Assembly (NCBI RefSeq): GCF_036408795.1
Contig: NZ_JAZGJP010000003.1
Coordinates: forward strand, 127,538 to 191,537
Origin: Olsenella_L kribbiana
GTDB lineage: Bacteria > Actinomycetota > Coriobacteriia > Coriobacteriales > Atopobiaceae
DNA: 64,000 nucleotides
Direction of reading: 5' to 3'
In this document: positions 16,423-25,563 of the stretch, in pieces
Numbering within the stretch: position 1 is the first letter of the stretch
Layout: each line of letters begins with the position of its first letter
Position numbers and translations under genes: made by a program
The notes under the pieces: generated by a model
Databases searched by the model: none
What the model was told of the DNA's origin: nothing
What the model saw: only the letters and a program-made list of their open reading frames with translations

Positions 16423-17591
16423 TACTGGTACAGCTCCTTGAGCTTCTTCCAGGCAGGCATGGAGTTCACAATCGTGTCGTAGCTCACGCAGTAGCCGACG
16501 CGCACCCAGCCATGGCAGCCGAAGGAATCGGACGGCACCGGCAGGAGCTCGAGCGACTTTGCCTTCTCGAAGAACGCGTTCTCGTCCGGCTCGAGCGACT
16601 TCACCCAGAGATAGAAGGCGCCTTCCGGCTCGATGTACTCATAGCCAAGTGCAGAGAGGCCCTCGGTCAGAGCCTTCCTGTTCCTCTCGTAGGCGGCGAC
16701 ATCGGACGGCACATCGACGCAGTCTGCAAGAACGCGCTGGAAGAGCGCAGGTGCGCAGACAAAGCCCATGGAGCGGCCAGCGCCAGCAACGGCCGGAATC
16801 AGCCTGTCGTGGTTCGGGTTCGTGTCAGGCACAAGCACCCAGCCGATGCGCTCGCCCGGAAGCGAGAGGCTCTTCGAGTAGGAGTAGCAGACGACTGTGT
16901 TCGGGTAGATCGAGGGCACCCAGGGCACCTCGGCGCCGAAGGCGATCTTGCGGTACGGCTCGTCGGAGACAAGGCAGATGTCCTGGCCAGCCTCGGAGAG
17001 AACCTTGGCCAGCTTTTCGAGCGTCTCACGCGAATAGACCGTGCCGATCGGGTTGTTCGGAGAGTTGATGACAACAGCCTTCGTGCGGGGCGTGATGGCA
17101 GCACGCACGGCGTCGCAGTCGATCTGGAAGGTTGTGGGGTCTGCCATGACCTCGACGCAGGTGGCACCTGCGGCCTCGATGAAGACCTTGTACTCCGGGA
17201 AGTAGGGAGCGATAACGATGATCTCATCGCCCGGGTTCGCGATTGCGTGGAAGGTGATCGTGAGCGATGCTGCGGCGCCGCAGGTGAGGTAGAGGTCTCC
17301 GCCCTTGTAGGAGGTGCCGCACTCCTTGTTGAGGTGCTCTGCCACGGCGTCACGCACGAAGGGAAGGCCTGCTGCCGGCGTATAGGAGTGGAGGGCGACC
17401 GGATCGAGCTCGAGCGACTTCTCGATGGATTCCTTTACCTCCGCAGGAGCCGGCACGGAAGGATTGCCGAGCGAGAAGTCATAGACCTTGTCTGCCCCGA
17501 TCTCTGCCTTGCGGCGCGAGCCGTAGGCGGCAATCTCGCGAATCGATGACTTGGATGCACCCAGGCCATAGCTCGTCTCGTTGATATCCAT
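16422..17591 (-). CDS. Class I/II pyridoxal-phosphate aminotransferase
   Basis: A 389-residue fold-type I PLP enzyme. SLGNPSVPAP near the start, SPNNPIGTVY, DEPYRK and the PLP-lysine segment SYSKSLSLPGERIG are typical of the aspartate/alanine aminotransferase (AAT I) subgroup. It transfers amino groups between an amino acid and a 2-oxoacid; the substrate cannot be fixed from sequence. It follows ftsH at a 36-base gap on the same strand. Confidence 0.9.
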   Translation of the reverse strand: MDINETSYGLGASKSSIREIAAYGSRRKAEIGADKVYDFSLGNPSVPAPAEVKESIEKSLELDPVALHSYTPAAGLPFVRDAVAEHLNKECGTSYKGGDLYLTCGAAASLTITFHAIANPGDEIIVIAPYFPEYKVFIEAAGATCVEVMADPTTFQIDCDAVRAAITPRTKAVVINSPNNPIGTVYSRETLEKLAKVLSEAGQDICLVSDEPYRKIAFGAEVPWVPSIYPNTVVCYSYSKSLSLPGERIGWVLVPDTNPNHDRLIPAVAGAGRSMGFVCAPALFQRVLADCVDVPSDVAAYERNRKALTEGLSALGYEYIEPEGAFYLWVKSLEPDENAFFEKAKSLELLPVPSDSFGCHGWVRVGYCVSYDTIVNSMPAWKKLKELYQ

Positions 17592-17627
17592 GCTTCCTCG
17601 CTTTCTGCCTCCGGCAAACCGAAAGGC

Positions 17628-19592
17628 TCAGTCCTCCGTATGGCCTGCCTCCTCGGCAGCCTCTTCTTCCTTCTTCTGCTCCTCAGGATGGGACGCCAGG
17701 TACTCGTCCCACTTGTTGTCGAGAAGCGCTTCCACAGCTTCGCCCTCGACGGTCTCACGCTCCAGGAGCACCTGCTCCATGAGCTTCAGCTGGTCCTTGC
17801 GCTCGGAGAGGACGTTCTGTGCACGCATGTGCGCCTCGCGCATGATGCGCTCGACCTCGTCGTCGATCCTCTTTGCCGTCTCAGCCGAGTAGTCCTGATG
17901 GTTTGCATAGTCGCGGCCCAGGAACACCTGGTGCTGCGCCTCGCCGAAGACCTGCGTGCCGAGCTCTTCGCTCATGCCGTAACGGGTGACCATCTCGCGG
18001 GCCATCTTCGTCGCGCGCTCGAGATCGTTCGAAGCGCCTGTCGTGATGTCGCCGCAGCAGAGCTCCTCTGCCGTGCGGCCCGCCAGAAGGACGGCAATCT
18101 GGTCGAGCATGCCATTCTTCGTCTCGAGGTAGTGGTCCTCGGTCGGAAGCTGGAGCGTGTAGCCAAGAGCTTGCCCACGGCTTATGATCGAGATCTTGTG
18201 GACAGGATCGGAGTTCTCGAGCACATGTCCCACAAGGGCATGGCCGGACTCGTGGAAGGCGATCGTCTTCCTCTCCCCTTCTGTCATGACGCGGGTCTTG
18301 CGCTCGGGGCCGGCAATCGTGCGCTCCATGGCCTCCTCGATCTCTGCCTGCGAGATCGTGTCCTTGTTCCTTCTGGCCGAGAGGAGCGCTGCCTCGTTCA
18401 TGAGGTTCGCAAGGTCGGCGCCGGTGAAGCCCGGCGTGAGCTTTGCAAGCTTTGCGAAGTCGATGGATTCGTCGATCGGCTTGCCCTTTGCATGGACCTT
18501 CAAGATCTGCTCGCGTCCGCGCACATCCGGCCTGTCGACCGTGACCTGGCGGTCGAAGCGGCCCGGACGAAGCAGTGCCGGGTCGAGGATGTCCGGCCTG
18601 TTCGTGGCAGCGATGAGGATGACAGCCTCGTTCTCCTCGAAGCCGTCCATCTCGACGAGAAGCTGGTTCAGCGTCTGCTCGCGCTCGTCGTGTCCGCCGC
18701 CCAATCCAGCGCCACGCTGGCGACCCACGGCGTCGATCTCATCGATGAAGATGATCGAGGGAGAGGCTTCCTTTGCCTGCTTGAAGAGGTCGCGCACACG
18801 GCTTGCGCCGACGCCGACAAACATCTCGACGAAGTCGGAGCCAGAGATCGAGAAGAAGGGCACGCCTGCCTCGCCGGCAACGGCCTTCGCGAGGAGCGTC
18901 TTGCCCGTGCCCGGAGGGCCGACCAGAAGGACGCCGCGAGGGATCCTTGCACCCATCCTGTGGTAGCGATCAGGATCTTTCAGGAAGTCGCGGATCTCCT
19001 TCAGCTCCTCCACGGCCTCATCGATGCCAGCGACATCCTTGAACTTGACCTTCGGGCGCGTCTCCTCGGTCGTCTTTGCCTTCGTGCGGCCGAATGACAT
19101 CGCCTGGTTGTTCTGTCCCTGCATCTGGTTCATGAAGTAGATCATGACCGCGACGATCAGGATGGTGGGAACGACCGAGATGAGGATCGTCTCGAGCCAG
19201 TCATCCGTGCTCGTGTTCACATCGAACTTGACCTCGGTATGGTCCTGCATGAGGTCGTCGAGGTTGTCCGTGCCGACATAGGTCGAGCTGTAGTGCTCGA
19301 GCTTGCTGTCATTGCCGACATCGCCCTTGTTCTCCCAATACGTGCCTGAGAGGGTGCCGTTCTTCGTGGCGTAGGTCGCCGTATCGACACGCCCGTCCTG
19401 GACCGCAGCCACGAACTCGCTCGTGGTCAGGCTCTTCGTCTGCGGGGCGCCGAAGCTGCCGCCCATGTTCACAATCAGATAGACAATCAGGGCAATGATG
19501 ATGAGGAGGGAGATGATGGAAGCGCGGCGGGTCGTGGTCCCGTCGAGCTTGTCGGGGTCGAGTCCCCGCTTCGGGTCTTTCTTGTCAGGCAC
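17628..19592 (-). CDS. ftsH: ATP-dependent zinc metalloprotease FtsH
   Basis: A 654-residue membrane AAA+ protease that degrades membrane and short-lived cytosolic proteins. Two transmembrane helices (about 25-43 and 133-157) flank the extracytoplasmic domain. Then come Walker A GPPGTGKT, Walker B IIFIDEIDAVG, the second-region SRH and the zinc site HESGH. The start is GTG with AAGGAG 6 bases upstream. It is the last gene of tilS-hpt-ftsH, a widely conserved order. The C-terminal tail is Glu/Lys-rich. Confidence 0.97.
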   Translation of the reverse strand: MPDKKDPKRGLDPDKLDGTTTRRASIISLLIIIALIVYLIVNMGGSFGAPQTKSLTTSEFVAAVQDGRVDTATYATKNGTLSGTYWENKGDVGNDSKLEHYSSTYVGTDNLDDLMQDHTEVKFDVNTSTDDWLETILISVVPTILIVAVMIYFMNQMQGQNNQAMSFGRTKAKTTEETRPKVKFKDVAGIDEAVEELKEIRDFLKDPDRYHRMGARIPRGVLLVGPPGTGKTLLAKAVAGEAGVPFFSISGSDFVEMFVGVGASRVRDLFKQAKEASPSIIFIDEIDAVGRQRGAGLGGGHDEREQTLNQLLVEMDGFEENEAVILIAATNRPDILDPALLRPGRFDRQVTVDRPDVRGREQILKVHAKGKPIDESIDFAKLAKLTPGFTGADLANLMNEAALLSARRNKDTISQAEIEEAMERTIAGPERKTRVMTEGERKTIAFHESGHALVGHVLENSDPVHKISIISRGQALGYTLQLPTEDHYLETKNGMLDQIAVLLAGRTAEELCCGDITTGASNDLERATKMAREMVTRYGMSEELGTQVFGEAQHQVFLGRDYANHQDYSAETAKRIDDEVERIMREAHMRAQNVLSERKDQLKLMEQVLLERETVEGEAVEALLDNKWDEYLASHPEEQKKEEEAAEEAGHTED

Positions 19593-19616
19593 GAATCGCT
19601 CCTTAAAGGCAGGGTC

Positions 19617-19642
19617 GAGCCGCCTGCGGAGGCAGGCGGCTC
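19617..19642 (-). promoter_or_regulatory. Intercistronic hairpin between hpt and ftsH
   Basis: GAGCCGCCTGC and GCAGGCGGCTC arms form an 11-bp stem just after the hpt stop with no T-tract behind it. It may attenuate read-through or protect the hpt mRNA end. Confidence 0.55.
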
Positions 19643-19648
19643 AAAAGA

Positions 19649-20197
19649 TCAGCTATAGACTTCAGGCTTCAGCACGCCGATGTAGGGCAGGTTGCGATAG
19701 CGCTCGGCGTAATCGAGGCCATATCCGACGATGAACTCGTTCGGGACATGCGTTCCGACGTAGTCAGGCTCGACGGCCGGGACATGGTCGGGGATATCCT
19801 TGACGGCAAAGGCGGCAATGCGGACCGACTTGGGATTGCGCGCCTTGAAGAGGTCGATCAGGTACGAAAGCGTGAGGCCCGAGTCGAGGATGTCTTCTGC
19901 GATCAGGACGTCCCTGCCCTCGAGCTTCGTGGACAGGTCCTTCACGATGCGGACGACGCCCGAGGTCTTGACGCCCGAGCCATAGCTCGAGACGGCCATG
20001 AAATCGACCTCGCAGGGCACCGTGATGGCACGCAGAAGATCGGACGTGAAGACGAAGGCACCTTTGAGGACGCAGACGACGAGCGGGTTCTTCCCCGCAT
20101 AGTCGCGCGAGATCTCGCTTCCGAGACGCGTCACGATATCGTGGATGTCTTCCTCGGTCAGAACGATATGGTCTACATCAGGATGCAGCTGTTCCAT
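19649..20197 (-). CDS. hpt: Hypoxanthine phosphoribosyltransferase
   Basis: An enzyme of purine salvage that converts hypoxanthine or guanine plus PRPP to IMP or GMP. The 182-residue protein shows VVCVLKGAFVF, the PRPP-binding loop VLIAEDILDSGLTLSYL and the C-terminal DYVGTHVPNEFIVGYG. The start at 20197 (MEQLHPDV) was chosen because AAGGAG lies 10 bases upstream and earlier ATGs run into tilS. It starts 5 bases after the tilS stop, so the pair is co-transcribed. Confidence 0.95.
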   Translation of the reverse strand: MEQLHPDVDHIVLTEEDIHDIVTRLGSEISRDYAGKNPLVVCVLKGAFVFTSDLLRAITVPCEVDFMAVSSYGSGVKTSGVVRIVKDLSTKLEGRDVLIAEDILDSGLTLSYLIDLFKARNPKSVRIAAFAVKDIPDHVPAVEPDYVGTHVPNEFIVGYGLDYAERYRNLPYIGVLKPEVYS

Positions 20198-20201
20198 GGG
20201 C

Positions 20202-21725
20202 TCATTGCTCCTTTGCATTCGCACCTTTGGACTTGGCTCCCTCAGAGGGACTCTCAAGCCGTAATTCTAGCAGCAGCTTCGTGGCAGCGCTCACGCGGCA
20301 TCGCTCATCTGCCCGAAGACCGGCCACCCAGACGATGTGTCCGGTCGGCCCTGTATGGACGACGGCGACGTCCTGCTTGTCGGCAGCAGGAATCTTCGCA
20401 TCGCAGAGGGCGTCAGAGAGCTTCTTCGACTGGCCATGCATGCCAAGAGGGCAGAAGACCTCCCCTGCCTGCGGCGGCTCCACCCAGAGCTCTGCATCAT
20501 GGGCAGAGGCACCTGCACGCTCTGCATCGAGCAGGACCGAAGATCCTGCCCACTCGCGTCCGTGAACCCGGGCGATTGCCACAGGGTCGGAACCCTTGGC
20601 AACAGGCGTGATAGCAGCCGTGAGCACCGAGCCATCCGGCAGCTCGAGCGTGCCCGGCACCGGAAGAAAGCCACCCGTGAAGCGTTCCCTCGCAGACCGT
20701 GCCCGGACAAAGAGAAGCCCGTGCTCCACGCGCACATCCACACCGAGAGGGATGGTCTGGGAACCTGTGCCTTCTGCCACAAGCTCGAGCGTGCGCTCGA
20801 TATGCCTGGCCTCGAGGCGGGCATCAGGCGCCACCGCAAGGAGGGCTTGCCGTACGACACGGCGTGCCACAGCGACATCGGTCGCAGCAAGTCGTGCAGC
20901 ATCGAGCGCGACCATGCCCTCCTGCCGACGTCTCTCCAGCTCATGGAACGTGCGGGACGTCACCTGCGTGAGGTACGCATCCTCATCAGAGAGGATGTCG
21001 CAGGTCGTGGCAAGGCTTGCGAGCACCTTCGGATTCCTGGCCTTCACGACCGGCATGATCTCATGCCGCACGTACGCACGAAGATAGGCGGTATCAGCGT
21101 TCGTCTGGTCCTCGCGCCATACGATGCCGCGCATGCGCAGAAGATCGCAGAGCTCTTCGTGCGAATATCCCAGAAGCGGACGCACGATCCTGTTTCTCTG
21201 CCGAGGGATCGAGGAGAGGCCGGAGGGGCCGGTGCCACGGATAGCATTCATGAAGAAGGTCTCGGCACGGTCGTCTGCCGTGTGCGCCGTGACGATCCTT
21301 GCTGCTCCACGCGGAGAGCCATATTCGGCACAGAGCTCGTTTGCGAGCTTTGCTGCAGCGGCATAGCGGAACTCGCGTCCCGCATTCTCGACGTTTCCAT
21401 CGCCCTTCTTTGCAAGCGCTGCTATGTCAGCATGCTCCACATGGCAGGGAATGCCGAAGCGCTCGGCAAGCCCCCGTACGAACTCCTCGTCCTCTTCCGC
21501 ATCGATGCCACGAAGCCCATGGTTCACATGGAGGACGACCAGGCGCTCCCGTGCGATATGGGCCAGGCCCCTGCCATCGCCGATATCGAGCTTCGAGGTG
21601 GCTGCCAGAACGAGCAGGGCCGTCGAATCAGCGCCGCCCGAGACCATCAGGACGACAGGAGCTCGTCCCTCCGAGCCGGGCGCCGCTTTGGCAGGCGGCG
21701 CATATCTTCTGGCAACGCTTGTCAT
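20202..21725 (-). CDS. tilS: tRNA(Ile)-lysidine synthase
   Basis: TilS attaches lysine to the wobble cytidine of a tRNA-Ile so that it reads AUA. The PP-loop ATP-pyrophosphatase motif SGGADSTALL is at about residue 30, followed by HVNHGLRG and HTADDRAETFFM in the N-terminal catalytic domain; the C-terminal domain contains GEVFCPLGMHGQSKKLSDAL. At 507 residues it is slightly long. The start is either 21725 (AGGGAG just upstream) or 21740. It is the first gene of the tilS-hpt-ftsH operon. Confidence 0.93.
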   Translation of the reverse strand: MTSVARRYAPPAKAAPGSEGRAPVVLMVSGGADSTALLVLAATSKLDIGDGRGLAHIARERLVVLHVNHGLRGIDAEEDEEFVRGLAERFGIPCHVEHADIAALAKKGDGNVENAGREFRYAAAAKLANELCAEYGSPRGAARIVTAHTADDRAETFFMNAIRGTGPSGLSSIPRQRNRIVRPLLGYSHEELCDLLRMRGIVWREDQTNADTAYLRAYVRHEIMPVVKARNPKVLASLATTCDILSDEDAYLTQVTSRTFHELERRRQEGMVALDAARLAATDVAVARRVVRQALLAVAPDARLEARHIERTLELVAEGTGSQTIPLGVDVRVEHGLLFVRARSARERFTGGFLPVPGTLELPDGSVLTAAITPVAKGSDPVAIARVHGREWAGSSVLLDAERAGASAHDAELWVEPPQAGEVFCPLGMHGQSKKLSDALCDAKIPAADKQDVAVVHTGPTGHIVWVAGLRADERCRVSAATKLLLELRLESPSEGAKSKGANAKEQ

Positions 21726-21833
21726 TTCTCTCCCTTGCATGTTCCTTCCCTAGGGTTTTCGGTGCCCCAGGCAAGGAATGTCTAAGCTAGTAAGGTCTGA
21801 TTCTAGAACAGCGCCCCAAGAAACGGGAAATAT

Positions 21834-22658
21834 ATGACACCTTCGATACATCTTTTCGTGCTGGCAAGCGGCTCCAAAGGCAATGCCGCCATCGTCCAGG
21901 GCCCCGAAGGCTCAATTCTCATCGACGACGGCATCTCCTACAAGGCCCTGAGAACCAGAGCGCAGGAGGTAGCAGCCCCTCTGGACGATATCTGTGCCGT
22001 GCTTCTGACCCACGAGCACGGAGACCATACCTCGGGCCTCTCTGTCTTCTGCAACCACTTCGACGGCCCTCTCTTTGCCACGGCAGGCACCGTGGCAGGA
22101 AGGTCCTATCTCCAGGAGATGCCCTTCGAACTCATCAAGAACAACGATTCCCTGGATCTTGCCGGCATGCACATCCGCGCCTTCCCTACCTCACACGATG
22201 TGAACGATCCCGTAGGCTTCCGCTTCGATGTGATAGACGGCGAGGGAGAGATCCAGGACTCGCTCGGCTGGTGCACCGATACGGGATATGTGACAGACGA
22301 AGCCTTGGATGCACTCTACGGCTGCCGCATCCTGGGGCTTGAGAGCAACCACGACGAGAAGATGCTCGAAACGGGTCCCTACCCCCGCTACCTCAAGGAC
22401 CGCGTCAAGGGAGAGGGCGGCCATCTCTCGAACGCCCAGGCAGCAGCCGTGCTGCCGCACCTCGTCACGAAGGATACGGAGTGCGTCGTAGCCCTCCATC
22501 TTTCCGAGGAGAACAACCGCCCGAGCGTCTGCATCCGCACGCTCGCAGAGGCGCTGGGCGCAGAGCCTACGAACACGACTTTCACGGAAGCCAGGACCCC
22601 TGATGGCCTGCTTACCGTCTTTCCTGCCTCGCAGCATGAGGCAGTGAGCGTCTGGTAG
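21834..22658 (+). CDS. Metallo-beta-lactamase-fold hydrolase (WalJ/YycJ-like)
   Basis: A 274-residue MBL-fold protein with ASGSKGNA near the N-terminus and the metal-binding THEHGDHTSGLS (about 58-69), plus downstream SNHDEKML and a final His in ALHLSEENN. This is the pattern of the YycJ/WalJ subgroup, thought to act in DNA repair or coordination of cell division. It is divergent from tilS. Its exact role is unproven. Confidence 0.85.
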   Translation: MTPSIHLFVLASGSKGNAAIVQGPEGSILIDDGISYKALRTRAQEVAAPLDDICAVLLTHEHGDHTSGLSVFCNHFDGPLFATAGTVAGRSYLQEMPFELIKNNDSLDLAGMHIRAFPTSHDVNDPVGFRFDVIDGEGEIQDSLGWCTDTGYVTDEALDALYGCRILGLESNHDEKMLETGPYPRYLKDRVKGEGGHLSNAQAAAVLPHLVTKDTECVVALHLSEENNRPSVCIRTLAEALGAEPTNTTFTEARTPDGLLTVFPASQHEAVSVW

Positions 22659-22693
22659 AAGACCGCTCTGAGAAAACCTGCCAGTACAGAAAA

Positions 22694-22727
22694 ATGGGGG
22701 CAGAGCTCGGAAGCTCTGTCCCCATTG
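22694..22727. terminator. Bidirectional terminator between the MBL gene and hsp20
   Basis: ATGGGG-CAGAGCT and AGCTCTG-CCCCAT arms with a 4-base loop. On the minus strand the stem is followed by TTTTTC (22689-22694), ideal for hsp20, and on the plus strand it lies 36 bases past the MBL gene. Confidence 0.88.
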
Positions 22728-22753
22728 CTATCTCATACAGCCGACGTCAGCAG

Positions 22754-23176
22754 CTAGTCGATTGCAATCTTCGTTGCGTTCGGCTTTGCAGACTGCTTCG
22801 GCACCGTGACGGTGAGCACGCCATCTGCGTAGCGTGCGGTGAGGCCCTGCGTTGCGGCATCCTTCAGATAGACGCTGCGCGTAGCGCTCCACTCGCCGGT
22901 CTCCTTGTGGAGGTAGTTCTTGCCCTTCTCTTCGTCGGATTCCTTCTTGTCGACGGAGACGGACAGGGTGCCTTCATTAAGCTCCACATCGATCTGGTCC
23001 TTCTTCAGGCCCGGAAGCGGAGCAGAGACGACGTACTTGTCATCTGCATCCTCGACATCCATCGGGAAGGCAGGGGCGCTCTCGACGAACGGGAAGCTCT
23101 TGAAGAGGTCATCCATACCATCGAAGGCACGAAGCATATCACGGTCATAGCGATCAAACGGAATAAGGCCCATCAT
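22754..23176 (-). CDS. Hsp20/alpha-crystallin family small heat-shock protein
   Basis: A 140-residue small heat-shock protein that holds unfolded proteins. The alpha-crystallin domain (about 30-130) includes YVVSAPLPGLKKDQIDVEL, the EWSATRSVYL segment and the ending ADGVLTVTVPK. The start at 23176 (MMGLIPFDRYD) has TAGGAG 8 bases upstream; the longer frame upstream has no ribosome site. It is monocistronic with its own terminator. An inverted repeat matching those before dnaK and clpB lies about 130 bases upstream, so control by HspR is likely. Confidence 0.93.
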   Translation of the reverse strand: MMGLIPFDRYDRDMLRAFDGMDDLFKSFPFVESAPAFPMDVEDADDKYVVSAPLPGLKKDQIDVELNEGTLSVSVDKKESDEEKGKNYLHKETGEWSATRSVYLKDAATQGLTARYADGVLTVTVPKQSAKPNATKIAID

Positions 23177-23304
23177 ATCTATCACTCCTAGCAGATCCTG
23201 CGCGCCCCTCTTCTGGGACGCTCTTGTTGTCTGCTGGTATATGTGCCCTCCGAGAGGTCTTTTAAACACTAGAACAAAGATATTCTGCTCTTCATAGACT
23301 GAGC

Positions 23305-23330
23305 ATATCTAAGTCTATATTGTTAGATAT
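23305..23330. promoter_or_regulatory. Probable HspR-type operator upstream of hsp20
   Basis: ATATCTAA and TTAGATAT are perfect 8-base arms separated by 10 bases. In the sense of hsp20 the right half reads GACTTAGAT, identical to the half-sites before dnaK and clpB. It lies 129 bases before the hsp20 start. Confidence 0.6.
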
Positions 23331-23494
23331 TGAGCGTAACAGTCTAACCCATTCAGTCTGCCGCAAGACACAGCGCCGCTTTGTGGTTTCTCGGAATCTG
23401 AAAGCCGCCAGCTGTCCAGTTTTGCATGGGGCAGGGCTCCATGAGATAGAATGGGGCGAGATGAAACTTCGCTCGCCTATGGGAGAGGATATCT

Positions 23495-24070
23495 GTGGAC
23501 GAGAACGGTTATAGATATGAGGATGCAGACGCCGGGGAATACGAAGGCTCTGCAGGAGAGCCCCGTCCGAGGACCCAGTCGCAGCATGTGAACAATATGG
23601 ACAATACGGGATACGCTCCTGCACAGAATGGCTATGCCCCTGCTCCCCATGAGCAGGATGCAGGCTATGCTGCTCCTGCCGAGCGTGATGTCCGCCCAAC
23701 CGGCAGCTTCCCGCGCCAGGGCGGCTATGTGCATCCGTCCCGTCCCCGCAAGACCCAGCCGACGATCTCCGAGCCCCAGAACACGAAGTATCCGAGCGAC
23801 TATACGCATGATTCCGGCATCGCAATTGGCGGTGGCGGCCCGCTCTCCGGTGCCTCCTACCGTCGTTCCCGCTCCGAGATGAAGCGTCTCCAGCGCGATC
23901 TGCACTACGGCCAGTACCTCGAGATTCCGAAGGGACGCCGTTCCATCTTCGCTTCCCAGGAGCGTGCACGCCGCACGAAGTCTGTCATCGCGCTTGCTGT
24001 GGTCGTGGCCATTCTGGCCATTGCTGCCATCTGCGTATTCCAGCTCCTGATTTCCAATTTCGGTATGTAA
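23495..24070 (+). CDS. Proline/glycine-rich protein with C-terminal membrane anchor
   Basis: A 191-residue protein of unknown function. The first 100 residues are Tyr/Pro/Gly/Ala-rich with imperfect repeats (NGYAPAP, AGYAAPA) and probably unstructured. A basic stretch (about 126-160) precedes one transmembrane helix (about 162-185, VIALAVVVAILAIAAICVF), leaving four residues outside. The start is GTG, 6 bases after GGAGAGG. The topology suggests a cytoplasmic disordered domain on a membrane anchor. It is monocistronic with a strong terminator. Confidence 0.75.
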   Translation: MDENGYRYEDADAGEYEGSAGEPRPRTQSQHVNNMDNTGYAPAQNGYAPAPHEQDAGYAAPAERDVRPTGSFPRQGGYVHPSRPRKTQPTISEPQNTKYPSDYTHDSGIAIGGGGPLSGASYRRSRSEMKRLQRDLHYGQYLEIPKGRRSIFASQERARRTKSVIALAVVVAILAIAAICVFQLLISNFGM

Positions 24071-24101
24071 GCAGAAGGCTCGTCAATCAAGCAACTTGCA
24101 T

Positions 24102-24132
24102 GGAGCGTCTGCATTGCAGGCGCTCCTTTTCT
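24102..24132 (+). terminator. Rho-independent terminator
   Basis: GGAGCG-CTGC and GCAG-CGCTCC arms with an ATT loop followed by TTTTCT, 31 bases past the preceding stop. Confidence 0.9.
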
Positions 24133-24252
24133 ATTCCGCATCTTCCCTTGCAGCCACGCACCCCGCTGCAAGGGATTCGTCGATAATAGGGCTGGGCAAT
24201 TCATTCCCTATGCTTTGGCGCTGCCCAGCATGCTTCCAGGAAGGGTGCATAG

Positions 24253-25563
24253 ATGCTCATCCTCTTTTCCGTGAAGAACTTCCGCTCCATCAGAGACGAG
24301 CAGGAGCTGAGCCTGGTCGCTGCACCGGACCGGACAAGAGACGGCGTCGAGGCGCAGCTCATCCGCTACGAGCTCCCGGGCCTTTCGGGCAAACGCTTCC
24401 TGCATTCGGCAGCAATCTTCGGAGCCAACGGATCCGGCAAGTCGAACCTCATCGATGCCCTGTGCATGATGCAGGAGTTGGTGCTGAAATCAGCATCGTA
24501 TTCTCCAGACAGGAGACTCCCCTATAGCCCCTTCGCTCTCGACCATGAATCGGCGCAGAAGCCCACCGATTGTTTCATCGCTTTTGTGTGGGAGAACATC
24601 CGCTATGAATACCGCTTCTCCTACAACGAAGAAGCCATCGTAGAGGAGAAGCTCTGCTCCTTCCCCAGAGGCTCCCGCCGCACCTTGTTCAGTCGCACGA
24701 TAGGACCATCTGGCCATTCCCTGCTCAGAGGCTCTTCCTCTGTGCCAATCAGCCATGCTATAGCAAGCATGCTCAATCCCAACACGCTCTTACTGTCGCT
24801 CGTTTTCCATCATCCCGGCATGCCGGGATCTGCAGCCATCAAGCCTGCCGGCGATTTCTTCAAGAACGCCCTCGCCATCCCAGATTGGAAGAAGGACCTC
24901 ACAGCTACATTCCCTTCAACAGGCGAGTTGCTTGACGGGAGCCCGAGTGACGGCTATCAGCAGCGCTTCGTGCAGAGAATGATGAGGTGCTCCGACCTGG
25001 GAATCTCGTCTGCTGCTGTTGTGCGAAAGCCCATTAGCCTGGGTGTCTGGAACACAACGATGGCCATGCAGAAGACCGTCGTATTTGAACATATGGGCGT
25101 CAATGGTTCGGCCGATATCGAATATCAGGCTGAGTCGTCGGGGACTCAGCAGCTGTTCTCTCTGAGCGCTTCAATCGGCAGCGCCTTCCAGAACCAAGGA
25201 ACGCTTATCGTAGATGGGCTCGATGCCTTCCTGCATCCAATGCTTGCCACAGAGATTGTCAGGCTCTTCGAACGACCAGGACAGACGCAGCCTGTCCAGC
25301 TTATCTTCACAGCCCTCGATCCGGTCTTCATGCAGCACGATCTCCTGGGACGTGACCAGATATGGCTTGCAGACAAAGATGCTTCTGGCAGCACATCCAT
25401 CTCGCCTCTTCTGGATTATCTTCCGAGAGAAGGAGAGCCTCTCGCTTCAGGCTATCTTCTCGGAAGATACGGCGGCGTACCTGTTCTGTCCGGCGACTTT
25501 GGCAGTCTGCCCTTCAATCAGATTCAAGCGCATAGCGCCGAGAAGGTACAGGGGCGGAAATGA
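24253..25563 (+). CDS. AAA-type ATP-binding protein (AAA_15/AbiL-like) with altered Walker B
   Basis: A 436-residue SMC/ABC-like ATPase of the family found in abortive-infection and toxin-antitoxin-like loci (AAA_15, AbiLii-related). It has FSVKNFRSI at the N-terminus, Walker A GANGSGKSN (about 57-65), a signature-like SSGTQQLFSLS and Walker B LIVDGLDAFLHP. Relatives have DE at this Walker B; here it is DG (GAT GGG), so hydrolysis is probably lost. GGAAGGG lies 7 bases before the ATG. Its TGA overlaps the ATG of a frameshifted antitoxin-like gene. I read the pair as a decaying defence module; the family assignment is from motif layout only. Confidence 0.7.
   Translation: MLILFSVKNFRSIRDEQELSLVAAPDRTRDGVEAQLIRYELPGLSGKRFLHSAAIFGANGSGKSNLIDALCMMQELVLKSASYSPDRRLPYSPFALDHESAQKPTDCFIAFVWENIRYEYRFSYNEEAIVEEKLCSFPRGSRRTLFSRTIGPSGHSLLRGSSSVPISHAIASMLNPNTLLLSLVFHHPGMPGSAAIKPAGDFFKNALAIPDWKKDLTATFPSTGELLDGSPSDGYQQRFVQRMMRCSDLGISSAAVVRKPISLGVWNTTMAMQKTVVFEHMGVNGSADIEYQAESSGTQQLFSLSASIGSAFQNQGTLIVDGLDAFLHPMLATEIVRLFERPGQTQPVQLIFTALDPVFMQHDLLGRDQIWLADKDASGSTSISPLLDYLPREGEPLASGYLLGRYGGVPVLSGDFGSLPFNQIQAHSAEKVQGRK

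Noticed and set aside
17640..19097. Plus-strand frame of 485 codons antisense to ftsH
   Set aside because: Mirror of ftsH codons; ftsH has all motifs.
23495..24070. Serine/threonine kinase or secretion role for the Pro/Gly-rich anchored protein
   Set aside because: No catalytic or export motifs; only a disordered domain and an anchor are visible.
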